From Streptomyces sp. NBC_00775 (GTDB lineage: Bacteria; Actinomycetota; Actinomycetes; Streptomycetales; Streptomycetaceae), in the NCBI RefSeq assembly GCF_036347135.1, contig NZ_CP108938.1, forward strand, positions 2,728,001 through 2,792,000: a stretch of 64,000 bases of DNA, read 5' to 3'. Numbering within the stretch: the first letter of the stretch is position 1; each line of letters starts with the position of its first letter. Position numbers and translations under genes: made by a program. A model generated the notes under the pieces. The model had not been told where the DNA came from and made no database searches. It worked only from the letters and a program-made list of their open reading frames with translations. This document shows, one piece after another, positions 1 to 8,071 of this stretch.

Positions 1-471
1 CTTGGGGTCGCTGCCGACGACAAGGTTGACGCCGACACTGATCAGCGCCAGGCCGACCACGGTGATCACCACACCGCTCACCAGCGGCGGGAAGAAGCGC
101 GCCGCCTTGGCGAACGGCCAGGCGGCGAGCAGGCCGAAGATCCCGGCGGCGATCATCGAACCGTATACGGCCTGGAGCCCGTACTCACCGGCGATCAGGA
201 TCATCGGCGTGACGGCGGTGAAGGCCGCACCGGCCATCACGGGCATGCGGACGCCGAGCACCCGCCCGACGCCCGCGCCCTGGATCATCGTGACGACGCC
301 CGCGACCAGCAGGTCCGCATTGATGAGCAGAGCGATGGTCGAGGCATCGAGCCCGGCGGCCGCGCCGAAGACGAGCGGCACCGTGACACAGCCTGTGTAC
401 ATCACCAGAACGTGCTGGAGACCCAGCACCGCGAGCCGCCCGAACGGCGCCCGCTTTTTCGCGGACATCAT
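1..471 (-). CDS. NCS2 nucleobase permease, N-terminal part (runs off the left edge)
   Basis: This is a membrane importer of the nucleobase:cation symporter-2 (uracil/xanthine) family. Only the first 157 residues lie in the window. After a short basic start (MMSAKKRAPF) comes LGLQHVLVMYTG, the usual first membrane helix of the family, then several more glycine- and alanine-rich hydrophobic segments. Two ATG codons stand in tandem; I chose the first, with GAGGG nine bases upstream. It starts 13 bases after the oxygenase stop, so the two are probably cotranscribed. The substrate cannot be read from this part. It is a second NCS2 permease in the same cluster, which suggests two different nucleobases or import plus export. 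Confidence 0.85.
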   Translation of the reverse strand, partial: MMSAKKRAPFGRLAVLGLQHVLVMYTGCVTVPLVFGAAAGLDASTIALLINADLLVAGVVTMIQGAGVGRVLGVRMPVMAGAAFTAVTPMILIAGEYGLQAVYGSMIAAGIFGLLAAWPFAKAARFFPPLVSGVVITVVGLALISVGVNLVVGSDPK

Positions 472-484
472 CACAACAGGCCCT

Positions 485-1507
485 CTATCGTGCGAAGTTG
501 GCAGCGATGCGCTGCTGGATGTACTGCTCCGCCGTGATCGGCGGATACCGGCCGTCCGGCCCCTCGATCACCACGTCCCGGTCTGCCTGGGCGAAGAAGG
601 CGATGCTGTAGCGGGCGCCCCGGTCCTCGCCGGGACCCGGGGACTTGACCCGGTGGAAGTTGGACGGAAGCCGGTCGTCGCTCCACCGCATCAGCATGTC
701 GCCGATGTTGCAGGTGATGGCGTCTGCCGAGGGCACCACGGGAGTCCACTCCTGGGCCTCGGCCTCCTTTCCCGGGCACACCTGCAGCCCGCCCTGCCCG
801 TCCCGCTGGAAGAGCAGGGTCAGGCAGTCGAAGTCGGTGTGCGCACCGGCCCGCCACACGTTCGGGTCGGGCTCGGCGTCCTCGGGGATCGCGAAGTAGT
901 GCAGCATCCGCAGGGTGGACTGGTAGTGCGTGCTCTGAGGGTCGTGGGCGCGGGTGAAGAAGTCGCCGGCGAAGCCCAGCTTGTCGGCGAAGCAGGACAG
1001 GACCCGCATCGCCACCTCGCGGCAGCGCGTCTCGAAGTCGAGGGCGCGCAGCCGGAATTCGGGCAGGACGTCGTCGGGCCAGAGCCCCTCCATGTGAGGG
1101 CGGGTGACCTGGTACGACTCCTTCTGGTCCGGTGTCCCGACGGACGGCCTGACCTGGGTCATGGACTCCCACCCGGAGTTGAGGCCCTTCTTCAGCCCAT
1201 GCCGGGCCTTGTGGGCCTCGGGCAGCGCGAAAAATCCCTCGGCGTTCGTGAACGCCTCGTCCACCAGGGCCTGTTCGATGCCGTGGTTGACCAGCTGGAA
1301 GAACCCGATGTTCGTGGCCGCCGCCCACAGCTCCTCGGTGATCTCGGCCTTGCGGGCCTCGAAGTCGGAGAGGTCGATGCGGCGGATCTCCCGCGCCGTG
1401 GTCTCGGTTCCGGCCCCGCCCATGTGGGTTTCCTTGTCGAGTTCGGCAAGGCCGTACGTCGATCGAGGCGTCGTGTGCGGCACAGCACGCGTCGTGATGT
1501 CAGTCAT
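485..1507 (-). CDS. Isopenicillin N synthase-like 2-oxoglutarate/Fe(II) oxygenase
   Basis: This is a 340-residue non-haem iron oxygenase of the double-stranded beta-helix type. The facial triad is visible as H223 and D225 in AHTDFD and H285 in NFHRV. The 2-oxoglutarate-binding R299/S301 pair is in RYSIAFF. The N-terminal GFFQLVNHG motif near residue 68 is typical of the isopenicillin N synthase family. That family also contains fungal thymine 7-hydroxylase, which oxidises a free nucleobase. Between two nucleobase permeases and a purine-type deaminase, oxidation of a nucleobase is a reasonable inference, but the substrate is unproven. A second possible start (ATG at 1423, AAGGA eight bases upstream) would remove 28 residues that look non-conserved. 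Confidence 0.88.
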   Translation of the reverse strand: MTDITTRAVPHTTPRSTYGLAELDKETHMGGAGTETTAREIRRIDLSDFEARKAEITEELWAAATNIGFFQLVNHGIEQALVDEAFTNAEGFFALPEAHKARHGLKKGLNSGWESMTQVRPSVGTPDQKESYQVTRPHMEGLWPDDVLPEFRLRALDFETRCREVAMRVLSCFADKLGFAGDFFTRAHDPQSTHYQSTLRMLHYFAIPEDAEPDPNVWRAGAHTDFDCLTLLFQRDGQGGLQVCPGKEAEAQEWTPVVPSADAITCNIGDMLMRWSDDRLPSNFHRVKSPGPGEDRGARYSIAFFAQADRDVVIEGPDGRYPPITAEQYIQQRIAANFAR

Positions 1508-1733
1508 CGCGGCAAGTACTCCTGAGTACGTCGGAGTGGTGTTCTCCGAGTCCTACGGGGTGCAGTCACCGCCCCTGCACCCCCACCGCGGACACACAGA
1601 GGTCCGCGGGCACGGTCGGCCTCGGACCCGTCCGTGGGCCCGGCGCCGTGGGCTGGCATTCGCCCCGTCGACAGGGGCCATGCGCGATGACGTCAGCCTG
1701 GCGGCACCGTGTTTCGTCCGGGAACCAGTTCTG

Positions 1734-3041
1734 TTACCGCGACAGCACGTCCACGAGGAACGCCTCGGACAGGCGTGCACTGCGCCCGTCCCGCACCACC
1801 GCCTCGCCCGCCACCAGGACCGTGTCCACGGTCCGGCTGCTCGCGCAGGTCAGCAGCGTTGCGCCCGGATCGCGCACCGGAAGGCACGCGTAGTCCCGCT
1901 CGAAGCGGTGCAGCACGAGGTCGGCCCTGACACCGGCCACCACACCGTCCGCGCGGGAATCGAGCCCGAGCACCTCGCCCGCGCCGTCGGCGGCGATGGC
2001 CAGCATCTCCGCGAAGCCGAGCAGATCTGCCCGCCGGTGCGCGGCACGCTGCAGATACGCCCCGATCCGCATGGCCTCCAGAATGTCCTGGGTGTCGTTG
2101 CTGGCGGCCCCGTCGACCCCGAGCCCTACCCGAAGTCCCGCTTCCCGCATGGCGATCACGGGGGCGATGCCGCTGCCCAGCCGCATATTGCTGAGCGGGT
2201 TGTAGGAGACGCCGACTCCGTGCCGGGCGAGCGCCGCACGGCCCGCCGCGTCCAGCTCCACACAGTGCACGGCGAGCAGCCGCTCCCACAGGAATCCCGC
2301 CGCCTCCAGGTATTCCACGGCTCCTTGACCGGTGTGCTCCCGGCACATCAAGTCGTCCGTCGCCGTCTCCAGGAGGTGGATCGACACCGGCAGGTCCCGC
2401 TCTTCGGCGTACGCCCGTACCTGCCGCATTCCCGCAGGAGTGAGGCTGCGCGGATTGGGCACGGCGAGCCCCACCGAGACACGGCTGCCCGCCGTGGCGT
2501 CCACCAACTCGTCGGTGTGCGCGAGGGCGCTGTCCAGCTGCTGCATGAGACGTGGGTCGAAGCCCCACCTGCGGGACGGGTCCGCCCGGTCGGCCACGCC
2601 GCGGCACAGCACCGCACGGATCCCCGAGTCATGAAGGGCGCGCAGCACCGCGTCGTGGATCTCGGCGGACGGGTTCGGCCACATGTGGTCCACCAGGGTG
2701 GTGGTGCCGCTGCGCAGGGCCTCCGTCGCCGCGGCGGCGGCCGCCGCGTAGGCGCGATCGGGAGTGAGCGCGACGGTCTCCTCGCCGACGGTTCGCAGCC
2801 AGGACAGCAGCGGCTCGCCTTCGCCGATGCCGCGCATGCACGCCTGGTGGAGGTGGGTATGCGTGTTGACGAGGCCCGGGATCAGATGCCCGCCCGCCGC
2901 CGCCAGTACCCGCTGTCCACGGGGCAGTTCGCGGGCTCCGACGACTGCCGTCACCCGCCCGTCCGCCACGTGCACATCCCGCGCGTCCAGCCACCGCCCG
3001 CCGCTCCACACACAGACGTCGGTGATCGTGTCGACGTACAT
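1734..3041 (-). CDS. Amidohydrolase of the 8-oxoguanine/guanine deaminase (ATZ/TRZ) group
   Basis: This is a 435-residue metal-dependent hydrolase with all ligands of the mononuclear subtype III amidohydrolases. These are H61 and H63 in GLVNTHTHLHQ, H222 and E225 in SIHLLET, H259 in AVHC and D310 in GVDGAASND. The sequence resembles 8-oxoguanine deaminase and hydroxyatrazine hydrolases, so hydrolytic deamination of a purine or similar ring is the likely reaction. The start codon shares one base with the stop of the upstream permease (TGATG), which implies translational coupling. A 226-base gap separates it from the oxygenase downstream. The exact substrate (guanine, 8-oxoguanine, cytosine or an s-triazine) is not decided by sequence alone. 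Confidence 0.85.
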   Translation of the reverse strand: MYVDTITDVCVWSGGRWLDARDVHVADGRVTAVVGARELPRGQRVLAAAGGHLIPGLVNTHTHLHQACMRGIGEGEPLLSWLRTVGEETVALTPDRAYAAAAAAATEALRSGTTTLVDHMWPNPSAEIHDAVLRALHDSGIRAVLCRGVADRADPSRRWGFDPRLMQQLDSALAHTDELVDATAGSRVSVGLAVPNPRSLTPAGMRQVRAYAEERDLPVSIHLLETATDDLMCREHTGQGAVEYLEAAGFLWERLLAVHCVELDAAGRAALARHGVGVSYNPLSNMRLGSGIAPVIAMREAGLRVGLGVDGAASNDTQDILEAMRIGAYLQRAAHRRADLLGFAEMLAIAADGAGEVLGLDSRADGVVAGVRADLVLHRFERDYACLPVRDPGATLLTCASSRTVDTVLVAGEAVVRDGRSARLSEAFLVDVLSR

Positions 3042-4396
3042 CAGGACTGCTCCTTGCCACGAGGGACGCGACGGATGTGGCCCGTGTGGTGGAACAGCAG
3101 ATTCAGCGTGAAGGCCACGATCCCGGTCACCGCGATGCCGCTGTCCAGGACGGTGCGCAGGTACGACGGCAGCGGCGCGTAGAAGTCGGGCGCGCCGACC
3201 GGGATCATGCCGAGGCCGAACGCGAGTGCCGCCGTCAGCAGATTGCGCCCGTCGGAGAGGTCGGCGCGGCTCAGGATCCGCAGCCCGACCGCGCCGACGG
3301 TGCCGAACGTCACGAGTGACACCCCGCCGAGCACCGGTCCCGGTACCGCCGCAACCGCCGCCCCGAACACGGGAACGAAGGCGAGCAGCACCATCAACGC
3401 GCCGGACAGCGCGACGACATGACGGCTCATCACCCGCGTCACGCTCAACAGACCGACGGACTGCCCGAACGTCACGATCGGGAAGGACGAGAAAGCGCCG
3501 GACACCACGGTGGCCGCCCCGTCGGCGCGCAGCGCCCTCACCACGGTCTCCGGGTCGTCGCCGCGCCCCACGATCTGTCCCACGGCGAGGGTGTCGCCCA
3601 CCGACTCGACCATGTTGACCACCTGCACGACGAGCAGGGCGACGATCGCCGGCACGACGAACGTGGGCGCCCCGAACGCGGTCGGATCCGGCACCGACAG
3701 GGCCTGCGCCTCGCCGACCGCCGAACCGTCGAACAGGCCCAGGGGTACGGCCAGAAGCGCACCAGCCGCCATCGCGACCAGCACGGAGAAGCGGGCCATA
3801 GCGGGGGGCGCCAGCCGTTCGACGAGGACGACGAGCACGACGGTGACGGCGGCGAGGGCGAGCCCTCGCGCGCCGCTGCCGCCCTCGTTCCCGCTTCCGG
3901 TGATGAGCCCGGCCGCCGACGGCACCAGGGAGAACCCGATGACCGCGATGACCGAGCCGGTGACGAGCGGCGGAAACAGATGCAGGATCCGCCCGAACCA
4001 TGGCGCGACCGCCACCGTCACGAGCCCGGAGACGATGGTCGCTCCGAACACTGCGGCCAGGCCGTGATCCTTGCCGATGAGCACGGCCGGAGTGATCGCG
4101 GTGAACGTCGACCCCATCACGATCGGCAACCGCGCCCCGAACCACTTGAAACCGAGTGTCTGCAGCAGCGTCGCCAGACCGCTGACCAGAAGGTTCGCGC
4201 TGATCAGCAGCCGGATCCGGTCGTCCGGCAGATCCAGCGCGACGCCCACGAGCAGCGGCATGGTGGCCAGGCCCGAGTAAGCGACGAGCACATGCTGCAG
4301 GCTCAGCGGCACCATGCGGTGCAGGGGCGGTCGTACGTCGACGGGGTGCGCGGCGGCTTCTGGGGCGCGCGTGTCGGCAGGAGGCTGCACAGCCAT
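3041..4396 (-). CDS. NCS2 uracil/xanthine-type permease
   Basis: This is a full-length (451-residue) nucleobase:cation symporter-2 protein with about 12-14 membrane helices. The family signature is seen as VESVGDTLAVG near residue 235-245, with the conserved acidic residue that contacts the base. It is the first gene of the minus-strand cluster. A strong GAGGAGGAAGG stands directly before the ATG. Its stop overlaps the amidohydrolase start by one base, which links import to hydrolysis. The motif favours purines such as xanthine, urate or guanine over uracil, but this is inference. Confidence 0.88.
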   Translation of the reverse strand: MAVQPPADTRAPEAAAHPVDVRPPLHRMVPLSLQHVLVAYSGLATMPLLVGVALDLPDDRIRLLISANLLVSGLATLLQTLGFKWFGARLPIVMGSTFTAITPAVLIGKDHGLAAVFGATIVSGLVTVAVAPWFGRILHLFPPLVTGSVIAVIGFSLVPSAAGLITGSGNEGGSGARGLALAAVTVVLVVLVERLAPPAMARFSVLVAMAAGALLAVPLGLFDGSAVGEAQALSVPDPTAFGAPTFVVPAIVALLVVQVVNMVESVGDTLAVGQIVGRGDDPETVVRALRADGAATVVSGAFSSFPIVTFGQSVGLLSVTRVMSRHVVALSGALMVLLAFVPVFGAAVAAVPGPVLGGVSLVTFGTVGAVGLRILSRADLSDGRNLLTAALAFGLGMIPVGAPDFYAPLPSYLRTVLDSGIAVTGIVAFTLNLLFHHTGHIRRVPRGKEQS

Positions 4397-4674
4397 CCTT
4401 CCTCCTCAAAACGCGGTGAAAGGTGGCTGGTTAGCGCCGGACTGCCGGTCACCCGTCGGCCGTTGCAGCCATGACCGACGTGCGGGCGACCCTAGGGAGG
4501 GTGTGTTTCGCACGAATTTCGGCCAGGCAACGGCCGGGGTGCCGTTCGGTCCCGTGCCCGCCCGCGCGATCGCGCAGTGGTACAACGCCGTGCAGGAGGC
4601 GGCGCTCGCGCGGCCGCTGGGCGGGACGTCGGTGGGGGCCGGCGGCGTCCCACCCTCAACGGTGACACCGTCTT

Positions 4675-5556
4675 TCAGCGCGCTTGGTGCAGGAAGTCGA
4701 CGACCAGGTCTGTCGTCGCCTGCGGCTGCTCCTCCGTGATCCAGTGCCCGCAGTCCGGGATGACCGCGTCTTCGACGTTGTCGGCGACACAGCGCAGCAC
4801 CTCGCCGATCCCGGGGCCGAAGGTGGCTTCGCCGCCGAAGGCCAGGACCGGCATCCGCAGCTTGCCCTGAGCGAGGAACTTCTCGTTGTCGGCCGCGTCC
4901 TGACCGAACGCCAGGAACTGGGCGAAGCTCGCCCGCATGGCGCCGGGTTGGGCGTAGAGCGCCGCATAGTGCTCGCGCTTCGCTTCGTCGAACCGCTCCG
5001 GGACCACGGAGAGTTCGTTCCAGAAGCGGTCGAGATAGATGCGCTCGCGGCCCTCGACGAGGCGCTCCATGTCGTGGCCGCCGAAGCCGAAGTGCCACAT
5101 CATCGGGTCCTGCGTGATCTCGGCCCAGGGTCCGATGCCGGGCAGCGGCGCGTCGATCGCCACCCATCGGCTGACGCGCTCGGGGTGGGTGGAGACGGTC
5201 GCGTAGCCGACCATGATGCCGATGTCGTGCGTGACCAGTTCGATCGTGCCCACGCCCAGGGCGTCCAGGACGCCCCACACGTCCGCCGCCTGGTTCTTCT
5301 TGTCGTAGCCGCCCTCGGGCTTCGAGGAGAGACCCAGCCCCCGCAGGTCGGGCGCGATCACTGTGTGGTCCTCGATCAGTGCGCTCGCCAGGTGACCCCA
5401 CATGTCGCCCGTCGTGCCGAAGCCATGCAGCAGGACCACCGCCGGACCCTGTCCGCCGACGCGCACATGGATCGTGGCGCCATTGGTCTCGATCTCACGC
5501 GTCTGCATACCGGCAGGGAAGGGGTGGATGCCGTCCTGACGTCCGTTGTCGTTCAT
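4675..5556 (-). CDS. Alpha/beta hydrolase with Asp nucleophile (epoxide hydrolase-like)
   Basis: This is a 293-residue alpha/beta hydrolase. HGFG (44-47) is the oxyanion-hole motif. The nucleophile elbow reads THDIG with D111, so this is of the epoxide hydrolase/haloalkane dehalogenase type and not a serine esterase. The catalytic histidine is H271 in CGHWITEEQP. I chose the ATG at 5556 with GGAG eight bases upstream. An ATG at 5631 would add 25 residues with a hydrophobic run that could be a signal peptide, and cannot be excluded. It diverges from the truncated PEBP gene, and a GACCGGTC palindrome lies between them. The physiological substrate is unknown. Confidence 0.82.
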   Translation of the reverse strand: MNDNGRQDGIHPFPAGMQTREIETNGATIHVRVGGQGPAVVLLHGFGTTGDMWGHLASALIEDHTVIAPDLRGLGLSSKPEGGYDKKNQAADVWGVLDALGVGTIELVTHDIGIMVGYATVSTHPERVSRWVAIDAPLPGIGPWAEITQDPMMWHFGFGGHDMERLVEGRERIYLDRFWNELSVVPERFDEAKREHYAALYAQPGAMRASFAQFLAFGQDAADNEKFLAQGKLRMPVLAFGGEATFGPGIGEVLRCVADNVEDAVIPDCGHWITEEQPQATTDLVVDFLHQAR

Positions 5557-5925
5557 CGCCGTACTCCAGGTTTGAAGGAACAGGGCTCCCATGGCGAGGA
5601 CTGCCGGGAGGACAGAGCTGCGTCCAGGCATGGAAGCCCCACCTCGACGGCACGACTTGCCGGCTGTACGCGTTCATGGACGCGCCCTCTTGAGGAAGTG
5701 GATCTGGAGCGGTCGCAAATCCGCGCCACACCCTGAAACTAACCGACCGGTCATCTAAGTTCCACCGCACACCGGACGCCGTTCCCGCGGGAGCGGGCCG
5801 CTGACCTGCGATGGAAGGAAGGGGCTACCAGCAGGGAGGAAGCTGGTCGGTGATCTCGTCTCGATCGGAGCGCAAAGTGGCCCATGGGTGCCTGGAGAAG
5901 GGCCCTGTCCACGGGAAGGATCATC
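5557..5925. other. Divergent intergenic region with TetR-like operator
   Basis: No supported gene lies in these 369 bases. They hold the 5' region of the hydrolase (minus) and of the PEBP remnant (plus), and the palindrome at 5745-5752. The PEBP start has AAGGA six bases before its GTG. Confidence 0.5.
5741..5757. promoter_or_regulatory. Candidate TetR-family operator
   Basis: AACCGACCGGTCATCTA contains the perfect palindrome GACCGGTC at 5745-5752. Related palindromes are common operators of Streptomyces TetR regulators. No tetR gene is adjacent, so the regulator would be unlinked. Confidence 0.4.
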
Positions 5926-6340
5926 GTGAGCACCAACGACCCGTTCGCTCGTCTCCCCGAGGTGCCTCGCTTCACCGTCACCAGCACCACGGTGTCCGAC
6001 GGGGACGCCTGGCCCGCCGCACAGATGTCCGGCCTGCTCGGGGTCCCGGCCGGCAAGGACATCTCCCCGCAACTGTCATGGAGCGGCGCCCCCGCAGGGA
6101 CGAAGAGCTACGCGGTGACGGTGTACGACCCGGACGCCCCGACCGGCTCCGGCTTCTGGCACTGGGCCGTGGCGGACATCCCCGCGACGGTCACCCACCT
6201 GTCCGAGGGTGCCGGTGACGAGAGCGGCCCGGGCCTTCCCGAAGGTGCCTACCAACTGCCCAACGACGCCCGCGCGGCACGCTACATCGGTGCCGCCCCA
6301 CCGGCCGGGCACGGCCCGCACCGCTACGTCATCGTCGTGC
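5926..6340 (+). pseudogene. PEBP/YbhB-YbcL family protein, 3' end lost
   Basis: The gene starts at GTG with AAGGA six bases upstream and encodes a phosphatidylethanolamine-binding-protein-like fold. [14 protein letters not shown] is the ligand-pocket motif and [11 protein letters not shown] is the late conserved segment. Family members are about 175-180 residues and continue after HRY with a VHAL-type strand and an ARA...Y tail. Here homology stops at about residue 138, and the frame continues without a stop into the gene on the other strand. No other frame restores the family C-terminus. I therefore read it as truncated by a deletion or past insertion. It could still be translated as an abnormal fusion. 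Confidence 0.7.
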
Positions 6341-6533
6341 AGCGGCGCCGGGATCGTAAGTGTTGCGCACAATCGAGTCCTGGCCGCTTTGAGGGCGGCC
6401 GGGACATCGGCCGCCGACGGTCCCGAGTCGGAGGATTTCGAGCGTGGGGCGGACCGCCGCCACACCCCTCAGCCGGACTACACATCAGATCGCCTGACCA
6501 GCATCGCAGCACGGCTGACACCCCATCAGAACG

Positions 6534-6571
6534 AGCGTCAAATGAGCGTCACAAGCGTCATTTCAGCGTCA
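6534..6571. repeat. Four direct copies of AGCGTCA
   Basis: AGCGTCA occurs at 6534, 6545, 6554 and 6565, with start-to-start spacing of 11, 9 and 11 bases, roughly one helical turn. They lie in the non-coding remnant downstream of the truncated PEBP gene. Iteron-like or integrase arm-type sites are possible. Chance local duplication is the alternative. Confidence 0.5.
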
Positions 6572-6626
6572 AGACATCGCCCGTAACGCCCACACCGCAC
6601 ATAACGCGCACCGGCAAAACCGCAGG

Positions 6627-7955
6627 TCAGGAGCCCTTCGCGGCCGGCTCAAGGATCGCCACACACTCAACATGGTGCGTCATCGGGAAAAGATCGAACG
6701 CCCGCAGCGTCCGCACCTTGTACCCACCGTCCCGGAAGTACCCCAGATCCCGCGCCAGCGCCGCCGGATCGCAGGCGACGTACGCGATCCGTCGCGCGCT
6801 CAGGGACGTCAGGTGCTCGACGGTCTTCTTGCCGGCGCCCGCGCGGGGCGGGTCGAGGACGATGAGGTCGACCTCGGTGATGCCGGTGCGCGGGAGGACG
6901 GCCTCGACCTTGCCCTGTTCGATGCGGACGCGGTCGAAGGCGGCGAGGTTGTGGCGGGCGTCCTCGACCGCGCGCTTGCCGGACTCGATGCCGAGGACCG
7001 CGCCCTTGTCGCCGAGGCGGTCGGCGAGGGCGCCGGCGAAGAGGCCGACGCCGCAGTACAGGTCGAGCGCCATGTCGCCCTTGCGCGGCAGCAGACCCTG
7101 CATGACGGCCTTGACGAGGGTGTCGGCGGCCATCGGGTGGACCTGCCAGAAGCCGCCGCTGCCGACGCGGTACGTACGGCCGTCGGCGCGCTCGCGCACG
7201 AACGCGCGGCCGTGGACGCGGTGGATGCCGCCGTCGTGCTCGTCGACGCGCATCACGGAGACGGGCTTGTCGAGTTCGACGAGGGGCAGGCGGGCGCCCG
7301 GCTTGGGCTCCAGGATCACCATGCGGTCCTGGGATCCCGTCGCGGCGATCGCGTCGACGGAGGCCATGCCGGACCAGTCGCGCTGTTCGATGCCCAGTTC
7401 GCTGACGCCCGGCGCGGCGATCATGCAGTGCTCGATCGGCTCGACCTCGTGCGAGCGGTGGCGGCGCAGTCCGGCGTTGCCGTCGGCGTCGACGGCGTAC
7501 TGGACGCGTGTGCGCCAGGCCGGGACCTCACCCGCGGGCAGCTTGTCGCCCTCGGCGGGCATCACCGTGCCGTCCCAGCCGGCCTCCTCGGGCGTGAGCC
7601 CCGCGAGCCGCTGGAGCTGCTCGGCGATGACCTCACCCTTGAGGCGGCGCTGCGCGCCCGGCTTGGCGTGCTGCCAGTCGCAGCCGCCGCAACGGCCGGG
7701 GCCCGCGTACGGGCAGGGGGCCTCGACGCGGTCCTTCGACGCGTCCACGATCCGCACGGCGTCCGCGCGCAGGAAACGCGCGCCCTCCTCGCCCTCCGTC
7801 ACGTGCGCGACGACACGCTCGCCGGGCAGGGCGTGCCGGACGAAGAGGACCTGACCCTCGGACGTACGGGCGATGCAGTGGCCGCCGTGTGCGACGGGGC
7901 CGATCTCGACCTCGTACTCCTCCCCCACCAGCGATTTCTTCGGTTCTGCCTGCAT
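6627..7955 (-). CDS. RNA m5U methyltransferase (TrmA/RumA family)
   Basis: This is a 442-residue SAM-dependent class I RNA methyltransferase. An N-terminal TRAM-like domain (about 10-65) precedes an iron-sulfur cysteine set (C81, C89, C92 in [12 protein letters not shown], with a later Cys in EHCMI). The C-terminal Rossmann domain has [16 protein letters not shown] and the catalytic Cys at about 395 in VACDPAAL. The likely product is 5-methyluridine in tRNA or 23S rRNA; the exact site is not decided. I chose the ATG at 7955 because the upstream 25 codons look non-coding. It keeps the same neighbour, the APC transporter, as the M. tuberculosis orthologue Rv2689c. Confidence 0.88.
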   Translation of the reverse strand: MQAEPKKSLVGEEYEVEIGPVAHGGHCIARTSEGQVLFVRHALPGERVVAHVTEGEEGARFLRADAVRIVDASKDRVEAPCPYAGPGRCGGCDWQHAKPGAQRRLKGEVIAEQLQRLAGLTPEEAGWDGTVMPAEGDKLPAGEVPAWRTRVQYAVDADGNAGLRRHRSHEVEPIEHCMIAAPGVSELGIEQRDWSGMASVDAIAATGSQDRMVILEPKPGARLPLVELDKPVSVMRVDEHDGGIHRVHGRAFVRERADGRTYRVGSGGFWQVHPMAADTLVKAVMQGLLPRKGDMALDLYCGVGLFAGALADRLGDKGAVLGIESGKRAVEDARHNLAAFDRVRIEQGKVEAVLPRTGITEVDLIVLDPPRAGAGKKTVEHLTSLSARRIAYVACDPAALARDLGYFRDGGYKVRTLRAFDLFPMTHHVECVAILEPAAKGS

Positions 7956-8071
7956 GGCGGGGTGACTCCAGTTGAGAAGGGGGTGAGCGAAAGGGGCGAG
8001 CGAAAGGGAAACGGCCGGACAACAGCCCACCAGTCTACGTGGACGTTGCCCGGCCGCTCACCACATGGCCG

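Noticed and set aside
6341..6586. Frameshifted C-terminus of the PEBP protein in another frame
   Set aside because: None of the three plus-strand frames shows the family's final strands after HRYVIVV, so a simple frameshift does not explain the loss.
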